From Nepenthes gracilis (taxonomy: Eukaryota; Streptophyta; Magnoliopsida; Caryophyllales; Nepenthaceae), in contig BSYO01000025.1 in assembly GCA_033239525.1 (NCBI GenBank), positions 9,086,001 through 9,150,000 on the forward strand: 64,000 nucleotides of DNA, given 5' to 3'. The position numbers and the translations under genes are program-made. Positions 22,211 through 34,053 of the stretch are shown in pieces. Under the pieces are notes generated by a model, which saw only the letters and a list, made by a program, of their open reading frames with translations, was not told the DNA's origin and made no database searches. Every line of letters starts with the position of its first letter. Position 1 is the stretch's first letter.

Positions 22211-22567
22211 TTAAAAATCAAGGTCCCCAATTAGTTGGGTTGGGGTCATCGGATTAACCTGAGACAAGTAACACGTTCGGTCCATCACTTGATCCCCTAG
22301 GACTTCTCCAACATTGCATAACGTTGGGAACTTCATTTTTAGGTGCGAAATTAACGTTACTGCCCCAAAAGTGGTTAGATAGGGGCATCCCATGATCGCG
22401 TTGTAGACAGACGAGAGGTCGATGACTAGGAATGTAAACATCCGAGAAGTTATGCACGGGTATGCCCCAAGCGTCACATCTAGTTGAACAGCTCCTTGTA
22501 CCGATACAAGTTCGTTGTTCAGGCTGTCCAAGGGTTCCTCGGTGGGCCTCATGTGGCTCGTTTTCAA
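22211..22567 (-). pseudogene. Tat-1 protease to RT linker
   Basis: An open segment of 118 codons has VIDLSSVYNAIMGCPYL and SHLKMKFPTLCNVGEVLGDQ, typical of the stretch between the aspartic protease and RT in Tat elements (S-YNAILGRP-L, then HL-MKFPT--GVGEV-GDQ). The protease active site is not confidently located upstream. Confidence 0.7.
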
Positions 22568-22639
22568 TCCAAACTTAAAGAAAGTATCCAGATATAAAAA
22601 ATTGTGAGGGCTTCCATTATCGATAAAAACTTATTTCAG

Positions 22640-24060
22640 TTGATAGTTTATATTGCTGTCTGAAATGAGGGTAGATATAATCAGAGAGTCAGAATAAGGG
22701 GTCATTATATGTATCATATCATCATCGGTAAAACTAATAACATCAATCCTAACCCCTACCCTTGGCTTTTTACTTCTAAAAGTGCTCTCTAGGTGGTCCG
22801 GGGCATTGCTCTTTGCCAGCCTGGTTGTTATCATGTTGACAACTCCGGCCGCCACTTGATTTCTTGGCTACTTTTGTGCCTCTTCCTTTGTGGATGCAAG
22901 AGCCTATCTTGGGTTTTTGTAGGAATCTTATATGATGTTCCCAACGGATTAGGTCTTCGATCTCCTTCTATAGGGTCTGGCAGTCCTCAATTCCACGACT
23001 CCAGAGACCGGTGATAGTGATAGCATTTGGTTTGGTCCCCTGCCTCTGGGTTCCTTGGCGCCTTTAGCGATTTTAGAAACTTCTCGTCCTGGATCTACAT
23101 TGGGATGTTCATGCTTGTGTCAGTCAAGGGGGTCAGGTTCTGCAGTTGGAACTCTTTTCGAGGACCTGGCTCCACTCGTAACTACTTGCACGACCGTCGG
23201 GGTTGGTAGTCGTTCCCATGCCTCATCTTCTTGTTTTCTAGCCTCTCCGACGGCTAGTCCACATGCTCCGGATGTTTTGCCTCATTGTCCTTCTTGGTTG
23301 CAATGTAAGCCTTGACAATCTCATCGACCTCCTGAAAAGTTTGAGGGTTCTGGTGGGTCAAGTGACTAAAGAAGTCTCTGGGCTCTACGGTGACAATGAA
23401 AGCATTGAGCTTCACTTGGTCGGTGAGCCCGGATATCCTTCGCGACTCGGATGTGAAGCGAGCTAGAAAGCACTTCAGGCTCTTGTCTCGTCACTGCCAA
23501 AGCTAGACCAGGTGCCACGGTTGCTTCACCTCCCTTCGGTTGGAGGCAAATTAGGACAGGAAGCAATCAGCAAGCTCTGCAAACATTGAGTTAGAGTTTG
23601 GCTCAAGGTTGTAGAACCAAGGGCGAGTGTCCCCTTTGAGCATCAAAGGGAAGCAAGGGCACATGGTGGCATTGCCTAGGCCTTGGAAGCTCAATAGTGT
23701 GCGGAAATAGTATAGGTGATCCATCATATCAGTACTCTCGTCATACGGCTCAAGGGCTAGTATTTTGAGCTTGTAGGGGAGCAGATTCGGACGGATCTCC
23801 ATCGTGAAGGGTGACTTCAAGTCTACGGTCCTTCCTCCAGCATCGCCCCTGAAGATGTGCTGCCATATCTTTTTCACATTCTCCTCTATGTGGGAGATCA
23901 ATGTAACCCTCTTGGCGTTGAGGAAAGTCCTTAACTCCGAGTGGTTTGGAGAGGAGTGTATGGCAGTGAAACTTCTGGCTCATGGTGGCCGTACGCTGCA
24001 GGAGGCTTCTCCTTGGGCCGAGGGCTTCTGGTTGGTACGAGAGTAACAAGGGTTCCCCCA
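22640..24060 (-). pseudogene. Tat-1 gag
   Basis: The retrotransposon gag domain is recognisable at 23551-23901 (ILALEPYDESTDMMDHLYYF, then WFYNLEPNSNSMFAELAD). A degenerate zinc-knuckle-like segment (CYHYHRSLESWN, expected CRFHRDHGHDT-EC) lies near 22970-23030. Several stops occur. Gag would form the virus-like particle in the cytoplasm. Confidence 0.75.
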
Positions 24061-24470
24061 CTCAGAGCTTTCCTCTCGCATCTCAAGGCTTGGTCGGTCC
24101 TCCAGCCGCGTCCGAGCCTTGCTGCTTGAGGCCTCCTAGGCCCTAGCGTCGTCGGGCCTTGGGGTTTTCTCGGCCGGTGGCTTTGACCTTCGGCTCTTCT
24201 TTTTAGAAATTGACACTTATGCTATGGAGGCTGAAGCCCCCAGTTGCTATACGTCCAGTTAACTACTGATCCTCTATAGTATTTTGAAGAAGTTTCCCAT
24301 CTGGGCTACCAATGTGCGGACATTGTGTTCAGGACGCTCACCCGTATGGCTGCTCGCAGAGGGGTCATCACCTTGGGTGGCAGTGTTCCTAGGTGGCACA
24401 CTAGTTTGCGCCTTCATGTTGACCATATTTGCTATCAGGAGTGTGGTGGTTAGTGGTTGGACTTTTACAT

Positions 24471-24491
24471 TATTCCCAAAGACAATGCCAA
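24471..24491 (-). other. Tat-1 primer-binding site
   Basis: On the minus strand the sequence directly after the 5' LTR reads TTGGCATTGTCTTTGGGAA, a decayed form of the TTGGCGCCGTCTGTGGGAA primer site typical of Tat-lineage gypsy elements. Confidence 0.7.
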
Positions 24492-24807
24492 TGGTACGTC
24501 CCTGATTTCTTAGTTGTGGTGCGGATTAGGAACAACTCAATCTTCTGCTGTGGGTCAAATTGGAGCGGGTCCGGTCTCCGTTGTTGCTAACTTGGAATCT
24601 GCACACCACAAACTATAAATAAGAGGTCAAAGGATTTGTGAAATTCGCTCCCTAATTTGTCCTATGACGCTCAAGTAAGAAATCATTCCAACAGAATAGA
24701 AAGATGCAAGGATGATGAGATACAATGTAGTGATACACATTTACGAGGATTGAGAGAGGAGGCCTAAGATCATATAAAGCACTCAACGGGAAGTGGCTTA
24801 GAGAAAA
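24492..24807 (-). repeat. Tat-1 5' LTR, inner part
   Basis: It starts TGGTACGTCCCTGATTTCTT, colinear with 15805 onward. It is interrupted after cttagagaaaa by the nested element; the matching uninterrupted 3' LTR reads cttagagagaaatgagg. Confidence 0.85.
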
Positions 24808-26912
24808 TGTTACGAATTCAGACCAAATAGGTCAATTTAAATAATTAATTATAATTTTTAAAATTAAAAATCTTAAAATTCGGGTATGACAAATCAAATA
24901 TACAAGACCTGACAAATTAAAAATCTACATAGAACCTCAACGAACAACCGTCTGAATCAAATAAATACGACCTACTTTACAATCATCATAAGAGAGGCAA
25001 CAATTTATCCAAATATTATAATCAAACATAACATAATATCAAAATTATGCCCGAAATATAACAATGAGCCTATATCTGGCCAATTTTATAATCCAACTAC
25101 ATCAAATATCGATTTAATCTATAATGAAACTGAAACTCACTGAATCGGATGAAAAATTGACCGATCACATCTTTACTCATACAATGTATCTGGACATTCT
25201 ACTATGAAGAGATAAAACAGAAAACGTGAGCTAAGTGCTCAATAAGTATCACATTTAAATAAAAGGAATCCAATGAATCAGAGGAAATGTTAAATGGATA
25301 AAAATCCATTCATATGACAGAATAAATTCAAATTGTCGATAAAATAAATCTAATAGAAATCCAAGATTCAAAATCCAATGATAGTTTCCTACTCAAATTA
25401 AATATCTAAATTCAAAATAAATATCTAAATTGAAAAACAGTCATCATCGGGATGTATATATAAATATATATATAATTAAAATAGAAGTAATTCGGACTGA
25501 TTTTAATAGGCAAATAGCCAATTTCAAAGTTCAATCCAAGTCCAAGTCTGAATCCGAGTTCGAGTCCGCGTCCAAATTTAAGGCCCAATCAACTTATGAT
25601 TTGGGGCAGAATTTGATAGTTGGATGATTTAATAGCATACGTAGAATCCGAAGTAGCACTGCGACAGATAGTCTAAGGTTTCAGATCAAAATATATAGTC
25701 AAAACTATTTGTATGAAACATACTAAGGCCCAACTGATGGCAAAATCGGTAAATTTTAAATTCAAATCTAAAATTCAAATCCAAATCAAAATCCAATATA
25801 AATTAATGTAGAGATACAGATCATACATCAAATTTGAGTTCCGATTATTTAAAGACTAGTTTGAGGAATGGTTACACATAATCCCGATAACCTTAGGCCA
25901 AATTAAATACAAATTAGGCCAATACGGATGACCACCCATATACTATACCATGGATAAGGTTACTTACTATTATTTACCACTCGTGGCATTGCGCACAATC
26001 CACAAGTTTGTCAGATATATTTTAGAACATCCGAATATATTATAAGGTCAAATCAAATCATCCAAATGGAAAGGGTCACTACTTCAAACCTTTCCTGTAG
26101 GCGAAAAAGATTTTCAAATAACAAATATTTCCCAGTCGGGAGCTAGCCAGAATATCCAATGTCCAAATCCAAATATAGTGACAATAACCCAACATATACA
26201 TGTGACCGTACAATCTATGCAAAGTTTCATGCACATTTTCATATACACATACTGATATAAACATATACAGTTTATAAAAAATTATTTAGACTATTAAAAG
26301 AATATTAAATCCCCCAAAATCATAAAACCAGTTCCAGAAACTCCCAAATCATCCAATGAACTATCATGCATGTCCAGAATAAATAAATCGGGTGTACAAA
26401 AATACATGCATATTAGTAAAAATTTTAAATAGTGTCCAAAACACATCAAATATTAAATCAAACTAAGAAAAGGGGTTACAAATACTTTTCTCGACTTTAT
26501 ATCTCGTAAATTTGACAAAAGGATGTCCTAAAGCACTCAAATCGGGTGTTTTTCTCTCCTATCGGCGCGTCCCCTCTCTCTCTCCTTTGCGTGGCTTCTC
26601 TGCCACTGCCGTTGCTCATCCACGACGATTACGGGTCACCGACGTGCCACCACTAGCTGTCGTTGCCCACAGTTGTGCCACCTCTGCACGCCGTCGTCGA
26701 TAACATTGCTGGCAACTGCCGTCGACCTCCTCGATGGCCTCTCCTCATGAATCACCGCCACTAGTCAAACCCTCTAGTCGATGGCAAACGTCCACACAGC
26801 GTCGTCCTTGTCGTACGTCGCCGTCGCTAGTCATCTCTTTCCTTCTTCCTCATTCTCTTTTCTCGAAACCCTCTTCTCTATTTTCCCATTCTTTTTCCTT
26901 CTTTTTATTTTA

Positions 26913-27011
<99 letters not shown>

Positions 27012-27205
27012 TATTTACTTTTCTTTTATTCCAAAATTTAAATTGATCTTCGAGTGATAGCACAATCACATATCAGACGCCAAACCAACTAATCCAAATA
27101 TCTTTCTAAATTTTATACTATATTAAATTAATTTTTATTATGTCAAAATTACCCAAAATCATAATTAATATTAAATTAATTCGAATGAAAATTCGAGATA
27201 TTACA
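24808..27205 (-). repeat. Tekay-type 3' LTR (2.4 kb)
   Basis: It runs from TGTTACGAATTC to CGAGATATTACA and aligns with 31238-33321. It contains a GC-rich, CpG-rich patch (26540-26830) partly missing from the other LTR, and the palindromic microsatellite at 26915-27005. Confidence 0.85.
26915..27005. repeat. Palindromic (ATA)n(TTA)n(TA)n tract
   Basis: About 90 bases of ATA repeats run directly into TTA repeats and then TA repeats, so the tract can fold on itself. The equivalent position in the other LTR (33087-33119) has only about 33 bases. Confidence 0.9.
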
Positions 27206-27219
27206 TTTTCCAATCTTTA

Positions 27220-28440
27220 CAAAAATTTTGGCCTCAAAATTTACGCATCTCAATCTTAACTTTAATTATTATACAATGAGAATATTCTTCTAAATTTCAT
27301 CTTCAATCTTCTCAATAGATTTCCTTGATCAAATGGTTTCTTTAAATCTGATCCTCATCAAATAGAAATATTATTCGAGATTTGTCCTCAAGATCCTTTA
27401 ATGCTTCATCAATTGAAAGATTCCTCAAAAGAATAATGGCCAATAGAAGTATCTTATTCCTCAGCACTAGATCCTTCATATCCCAAAAATCAAAACTACG
27501 GCTTCAATCTAAAATACTTTTCATCAATAAAAAACGACTCCAACCCAATCACATGTAAAGGGTCATTTATCTAAAATATATTGTATTTACCTATCAAATT
27601 TAGAAATAAGGTCAATATATAGGTCACTTCTCTAATCAGCTGAAAATTTTAAATGTCTCAATAAACCTCTACTTCGAATTGCCCTTTGACTCCAAAATTT
27701 AAAAATCTTTTCTTCAAGAAGCTTCCAGAAACATCTTACTATTCTTTTCAAACCTCCAATCAAATTACAAATTTGATCTCCTACTTCAAGTCTCAAATCA
27801 AATCTTGTGATCGATAACCATGAGTCCACATGCTTCCGTTGCACCACTTTGATTGATCATCAGCCTCGGATCAGAATCAAAAGTCTTGAAGTAGGAATAC
27901 CCTACATTATCCTCATCACGATAATATTCCAACAGCCAATCTCGGAAATGATATCCTAATAGACAAGCGATAGGTCGACTTTATCAGCTCATCCATCATA
28001 TGCTTCAATTCTTGACAAATAATAAACTATCTTCATCATCTAAACCATCATCAGCTTGCTCATTTTCATCCAAATGGCCACCAAAATCCTTTGTTATTTG
28101 AGGCTGACCCGGAATAAAATCTCGAAGGCTTGTTCTCACATCTTCCTTTAGACACGAGACACATCATTAACTCGCCACTCTACTCGGTGGAGAATATTCG
28201 ATGTTCCCTTTGAACTTGAATCATTCCAGCTCAATCATAACTGCAGGTGACCTCATTTGCTCTCGAGTTTCTATTCAATCAGCTTCCAATCTTTCCATCC
28301 AATCAGCTGAGACTCCAATGAGAGAACTCTTGTAAACATGCCTCCTCTCGAATGTGTAATGGGAAAAGCATTAGTACAGAATGTTCGAGACTGTTTACTC
28401 GATTGCTTTCCACTTAATAATGGCTTGTCCAAAAAGGATA
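27220..28440 (-). pseudogene. Tekay-type integrase C-terminus with chromodomain-like tail
   Basis: Near 27545-27600 the translation reads DPLHVIGLESFFIDE (expected DPSHVI-WEPL-I-ED). Near 27380-27430 it reads LRNLSIDEALKDLED (expected WRNH-VEEATWE-ED), the end of the chromodomain-like tail of Tekay/Reina integrases. An upstream block, SWLSITRFDLRLEVGDQI (about 27780-27835), matches the R-LEFQVGD-V region. Stops and frameshifts are frequent. The integrase core between about 27850 and 28440 was not resolved. Confidence 0.6.
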
Positions 28441-28660
28441 TCACTTCTGGCTAGTCTTCCCACTGGCATCCTTGCCATAGCACCTCCATGCAAAATCCTC
28501 TAGACGGTGCAGCATTCCGAACTTTCCTTGGATAATGCGCCCAGCTATGCATAATCCAAATATATCTAGATTTTTCTTATGAGTATCACTGAACGCTACC
28601 AATCTTTCTGATCCATCAAAGATTAACAAAATTGATGCCAAAGACAATCTATCTTTCAAT
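28441..28660 (-). pseudogene. Tekay-type RNase H remnant
   Basis: SILLIFDGSERLVAFSDTHK followed by GKFGMLHRLEDF corresponds to the gypsy RNase H start (P-L-LP----F-V-SDASK-GLG-VL). The sequence lies where RNase H should follow RT on the minus strand. Confidence 0.6.
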
Positions 28661-29290
28661 TATTGAAAACTTTCCTGATAAGGATCACTTCAAAGTTTCT
28701 ATTTCAATGGCGCGAACGACACTGCAATCCTCGAGGAATATCATCAAATCTTTCATCAAGACCAATCAGATCAAAGAAACTCCAAACACCCACGACCTTA
28801 ATCAGTGTTTTTCAATTCGCAACTCCTTCCATTTTCTTCGGATACCCAAATGTCACATTTAGAAACATATGACCTAAGGTAATGCCTTCTCAGAATATAT
28901 AGAAGATTTTCCAATCGAGTCTCATACTTAAAATCTTTCAAATGAATTAGAACATTATTGATAAAACTATCACAAATAAAACCATCACAATTGATTCAAA
29001 TATAATTAGAAATCTAATCGATAGTATCCATAAAAGATGGTAAAATAATTGATAACTCAAAAGCACCATCAAGTTTTTACAATGGTCACACCTTAACAAA
29101 AAAAGTTGTCCTATGCATATCCTCCCATTTAATTGTCAACCAATGGTACCTCAAATGCAGCTCTATCTTAGAGAAAACCCAAACTTCTTGGGGTGGATCA
29201 AACAAATCCTCTATCCTTAGGAGGAGACATATATTCGATTCATAAATAATCCAAATATAAACCCATTGATCCATCTTTCTTCACTAGAGA
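28661..29290 (-). pseudogene. Tekay-type reverse transcriptase remnant
   Basis: FSKIELHLRYHWLTI near 29150-29200 is the gypsy RT block FSKIDLRSGYHQLRI. The catalytic block F-V-D-D-I-L-V-Y reads FICDGFINNVLIH near 28950-28990, and VSKCDIWVSEE follows (expected FSKCEFWL-EV). The active-site aspartates are disrupted. Confidence 0.7.
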
Positions 29291-29756
29291 GTACTAAAAC
29301 ACCCCACGCCAAAGCACTTGGCCGAACGAAACCCTTTTCAACAGATTCTGCAATTGTTATTTCAATTCATTAGCTTAGACAATACTACCCTTGCAAATCC
29401 AAGGACAATATCGATAGAAAATTGATCGCCTGATACGGAAACAATCAAGTCGAATATTCTAGAAAAATATATTCAAACTCGTTGATATCCAAAATATCTT
29501 CAATGATCACAGAATAACTCTTAGATCTAACCATATATGCAATATAAGCTTGGAGCTCATGTTTTAGCCGATGACTTGCACACAATGCGGAAATCAACTC
29601 TTAAAGCCTTCTTACTAATTCTTCTTTGGAATTCAGAAGACTCATATCATGAATGCAGAATGAAATAGACTTATCAATACAGTCTTCCATGACAAAGAAT
29701 CCAGCTCTAACTTCATGAGCTGTAAATACAAATATTTTGTTTGAAACCATATACTC

Positions 29757-30140
29757 CTATCTGGACGTTTGGAATCCGGATGCCAGGAATTTGAATGGTC
29801 CTTTGACAAATGGCATATCTGGCTGCAATTTGAAGTAGACTACATTTCTAACGAAGCAAACTTGTCTTGCGTACTTCTTCTCGCTAAACTTGTAGGCTAA
29901 CCTTACAAAGTCAAATTTCGGGGAGGAAAACTTTACATCATCTAACTTTCCTTTAGCTTGAGATTTGGAGGGTAATCGAATCCATTCTTTAAGTTCTGGC
30001 TCCAATGCTCTAATTACTTCTAGTAACGCTTCTCTCAAAACTGCTCCTACTTGATCAACAAAGCCTGGTCTAGCTCTGCCCCATGAGTTAAGAGTCAGAA
30101 TGGCACTGATTGCTTTTAAATTGAATTTTGAAGTCCACAA
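29757..30140 (-). pseudogene. Unassigned 127-codon open frame in the Tekay-type gag/PR position
   Basis: An uninterrupted frame sits upstream of RT where gag's end and protease should be. It contains AVLREALLEVIRALEPELKE and FDFVRLAYKFSEKKYARQV, which I cannot match to Tekay gag or protease motifs. It may be diverged gag, or a captured fragment. No zinc knuckle or D-S/T-G site was seen nearby. Confidence 0.3.
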
Positions 30141-31237
30141 CTACTACCATACTTCAACAAATTGTTTAAATTCTTCAACATCCTCCTAAATGTTGTCTTA
30201 AGAGGCCGAACTTTGCGCTCTCCATCCATCGATTCTTCAATCATGAAAGATCCGCGGGGATGATTATCCACCTGATCACAGCGACGAGTGGGAATGGATA
30301 ACCCTTGAGTCTTCCTTTCACTCTAGCCATTGCTTCAAATCTCTACAAGATCAGCATCTACGCTACTAGCAAAATCAAACTTACACTTCATTGTCTTATT
30401 TTCTGGCAGAGGTTGTCTACCAAGACTCCACAACTTCACCTATGAAGAGAAACGAGTTGACTTGACATGACCTCCTTCATCTTTGTTTGTGGTTTCTAAT
30501 CTTGAAGAATTTTCATTTCTTCAATTAAACACAATGATCACTTCTCGCTCTACGCTCATTCCATCCTTGCGTAGAACCACGCCAATCTTCTCAGTATCGT
30601 TCCAATTTTATCGGATGTTTTCGAAGAGATATTCCAAGCAATCTCCTCATTCTCCGCGCCAAAGATAAGGTGTTGCCATCGACTCGCCTACATCTACTCA
30701 ACCATTCTTATCATATATCGACCCACCCAGGTCTCAGACCACTATGGTCTTGTACAAATACTTTTACTCTTACCCTCATCATCCCCAAGCCACTACTTAC
30801 ATTTGCCAATAAAAATCTCCTTCTACACCTCGAGATTTCAGACTGACTAATTTTATTACCTATATCTCTGCCGACCAAAACCTCCTTCTACATCTCGAGA
30901 TTTTAGACCAGCACCACTTAAGGCCACTACTCTTCCAAAATCGTAAAATCCAATAAAAGCTTCATATATCTACAGAAACCAAAGAAAATTCTAATTCAAC
31001 TACCATATCAAATCATACATTATGCTGCTTGCACAACTCATCATAATTAAATTATCATCATTCTAATCTAAACCCAAACCTCTACGACTAGACCTTTTGA
31101 TTCAAACCCAAATATTCACAACTTAAATTTTTTATTATCGATCAAAGGCAGTACTTATCATACCTAAATATTCAGTCAATGATTTATCCAAAATATGCCA
31201 AAGTATATCTCGTTACGATTTTTTTCGGATACCACTT
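30141..31237 (-). pseudogene. Tekay-type 5' leader and decayed gag
   Basis: No convincing gag motif survives. The primer-binding site AGTGGTATCCGA lies directly inside the 5' LTR at about 31225-31237. Confidence 0.45.
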
Positions 31238-33321
31238 CGTCACAAACTCAAACCAAATAAGTCAATTTAAATAATTAATTATAATTTTTAAAATTAAAAA
31301 TTTTAAAATTTGAGTGTGATAAATTAAATATACAGAACCCAACGAATCAAAAATCTACAGAGGACCTCATCGAATAACTGTCCGGGTCAAATAAATATGA
31401 CCTACACTACACTCTTCATAAGGGAGGTAACAATTCATTCAAAAATCATAATCAAATATAATATAATATCAAAATTATGCCCAAAATATAATAATGAGCC
31501 TATGTCCGATCAATTCCATAATCCAATCATATCAAATATTGATTTAATCTATAATGAAACTGAAAATCACTGAATCGGATGAATAAATGACCGATCACAT
31601 CCTTAATCCTACAATGCATGCGAACCTTCTACTTCGAAGGGATAAAATAGAGAACGTGAGTCAAGCGCTCAACAAGTATTATATTTAAACAAAAAGAGTC
31701 CAATAAATCAGAGAAAATATCAAATGGATAAAAATCTATTCAGATGATAGAATAAATTCAAATCATCGATAAAATAAATCCAATAGAAATTCAAGATCGA
31801 AAATTTAATAGTAATCCCGTACTCAAATCAAATATTTAAATCCAAAATAAATGTCCAAATCGAAAAACAGATCTCGTCGGGACGTATATATATATATGTA
31901 AGCAAAACAGAAGTGATCCGGATCAATTTCAATAGATAAATAGTCAATTTCAAAGTTCAATCTAAATCCAAGTCTAAGTCCAAATCCGAATCCGAGTTCG
32001 AGTCCAAATCCAAGAGTTGATCAGTTTGTAATTTGGGGCAGAATCTGATAGTTGGATGATCCAATAGCGTGCGCAGAAGTCGAAGCAGCATTGCGACAGA
32101 TAGTACAAGCTTTTGGATCAAAATATATAGTCAAAATTATTTATACGAGACATACCAAGGCACAACTGGGGAGAAAATTGACGAATTTTAAATATAAATC
32201 TAAAATTCAAATTAAAATCCAATATAAATCAATACAGAGATACAAATCATGTATCAAATTTGAGTTTTGATTATTTAATAACTAACTTGAGGAAGGGTTA
32301 TACATAATACCGATAATCTTAAACCAAATCAAATATAAATTAGGCTAGCATGGATTATCACAAATGTACTATATATCTATGGATAAGGTTGTTCACTACT
32401 ATTTACCACCCGTAATTTTGGGTATAATTCTCAAATTTGTCAGATATATTATGACGTTTGAATATATTACAATGTCAAATCAAATCATCCAAATGGGAAA
32501 GGTCACTATTCTAAACCTTTTTTGCAGACGAAAAAGAATTTTCAAATAACAAATATCTCACCTGTCGGGAGTTGGCAGAATATCCAATATTCAAATTCAA
32601 ATATAGTGATCACAATCCAATATATGCATGTGATTACACGGCTTATGCAAAGTTTTATCTATATTTTTATATACATATACTAATATAAACATATACGGTG
32701 TTCGATAATTTATTTAGACTATTAAAAAATATTAAATCTTCTAAAATCATAAAATTAGTTCCAAAAACTCCTAAATCATCCAATGAACTACACATGCATG
32801 TCCAAAATAAACAAATCAGGTGTATAAAAATATATACATATTAGTAAAAATTCTAAATGGTCTCCAAAACATATCAGATATTTAATCAAGCCAAGAAAAG
32901 AGATTACAGATACTTTTCTCATAAATCTCCACCACCGATCAAACCCTCTATCCGACAGCAAACACCCACACAACGTTGTCCTCATCGCACGTCGTCGTCG
33001 CCAGCTATCTATTTCCTTCTTCCTCCTTCTCTCTCCCCAAAACCCTCTTCTCCATTTTCCCATTCTTTTTCCTTCTTGTTATTTTACTAATAATAATAAT
33101 AATTATTATTATATATATAAAATTTTCTATTTTACTTTTCTTTTATTTCAAAATCTAAATCGATTTTTGTGCAATAGCACAAGCGTACCTCGGGTGCAAT
33201 CCAATTGATCCAAATATTCTTCCAAATTTTATACTATATTAAATTAATTTTTACCACACTCAAATTATCCAAAATTATAATTAATATTAAATTAATTCAA
33301 ACGAAAATTTGAGATATTATA
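31238..33321 (-). repeat. Tekay-type 5' LTR (2.1 kb)
   Basis: It aligns along its length with 24808-27205. Relative to that copy it lacks about 254 bases (equivalent to 26493-26746) with ctc at both breakpoints, and has a much shorter microsatellite. Confidence 0.85.
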
Positions 33322-34048
33322 GAGAAATGAGGATTGGGCTCCTATCTGGTTGCACGCAATCGGTGACTCACTAGGACTGCACCGGTGAGTGGCTCATTAG
33401 GATTATACTCGACGAATAGTGGCTTTCTGGGCAGGAGAAAGAGTTGTATTGGGAAAGAGAGTTTGGTTCTTTCTTCTCTTTTGAGTCTCGCTCGTGGGTA
33501 GCTTTTTCACCGGGAGTTGCTCGATCCCTTATCCAATGAGGGGTGAAAGAGTTAATAGTGTTTTGTGGAGAAGGCTTTTGTGCAAAGGTGGACAACAGGT
33601 GTTCTACCAGTATTCGTTGGCCGTTGGGACGTTGATGGGAGCCACTATGTCAAATGTTGTCTTGTGGCGATAACGTTACCATGGTTGGAGGTGGCCGACA
33701 GGGGCCCGGCCTAATTCTCGCATTGGTTGGCTGGACTATAATTGGTCAGCGGGTACAGTGATTTCCCATGGTAGACTACCATCACCATTGGCTGAGACAT
33801 ATAGTGTCTCCATCTTCTGTGCTGTCAGACTGCTAAGGTGGAGGGTTGACTTTACTATGATTGGTTAAGCCGTAAAGTCTGCCATTTGAGGTTGGGTCGT
33901 TAGTCTTCCTTAGGATTGTACGTAGCAGACGGGTCAGTTGGATAGTTTATAGGCTTTGCTCTGCGTTGGGCTTCGCCAACTAACGGGTTGATTGCCGAGC
34001 CGTCCCTCATTGTGGTTGGATCAGCCCATGCCGTGGTTGGATCCATCA
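33322..34048 (-). repeat. Tat-1 5' LTR, outer part
   Basis: It resumes exactly where 24807 stopped (gagaaatgaggattgggctc) and ends GGATCCATCA before the TSD ggtat. It is colinear with 16025-16650. Confidence 0.85.
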
Positions 34049-34053
34049 GGTAT

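Larger units (their letters stand above)
24808..33321 (-). mobile_element. Tekay-type Ty3/gypsy element nested in the Tat-1 5' LTR
   Basis: LTRs lie at 24808-27205 and 31238-33321. The element is flanked by gaaaa (24803-24807) and gagaa (33322-33326), a TSD with one change; the uninterrupted Tat LTR copy reads gagaa here. On the minus strand it starts TGTAATATCTC and ends near GTAACA. The primer site next to the 5' LTR is AGTGGTATCCGA (tRNA-iMet type). The internal region keeps RT, RNase H and a chromointegrase-like tail followed by a GGAAAA|TGTAATATC junction typical of Tekay/Del elements. It is heavily decayed. It inserted after Tat-1. Confidence 0.85.
15805..34048 (-). mobile_element. Tat-lineage Ty3/gypsy element (Tat-1), split by a nested Tekay-type element
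   Basis: Both ends carry the perfect 5-bp TSD ggtat (15800-15804 and 34049-34053). Both LTRs start TGATATATCCCT / TGGTACGTCCCT on the plus strand, and the outer right end is GGATCCATCA. The coding order on the minus strand is gag, PR linker, RT, RNase H, a second archaeal-type RNase H, then INT, with an antisense ORF region between INT and the 3' LTR. That order, and a primer site of the TTGGCGCCGTCTGTGGG type, identify the Tat lineage (Ogre/Retand relatives). Many stops and frameshifts make it non-autonomous. An 8.5-kb Tekay-type element lies inside the 5' LTR; without it the element is about 9.7 kb. Confidence 0.9.
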
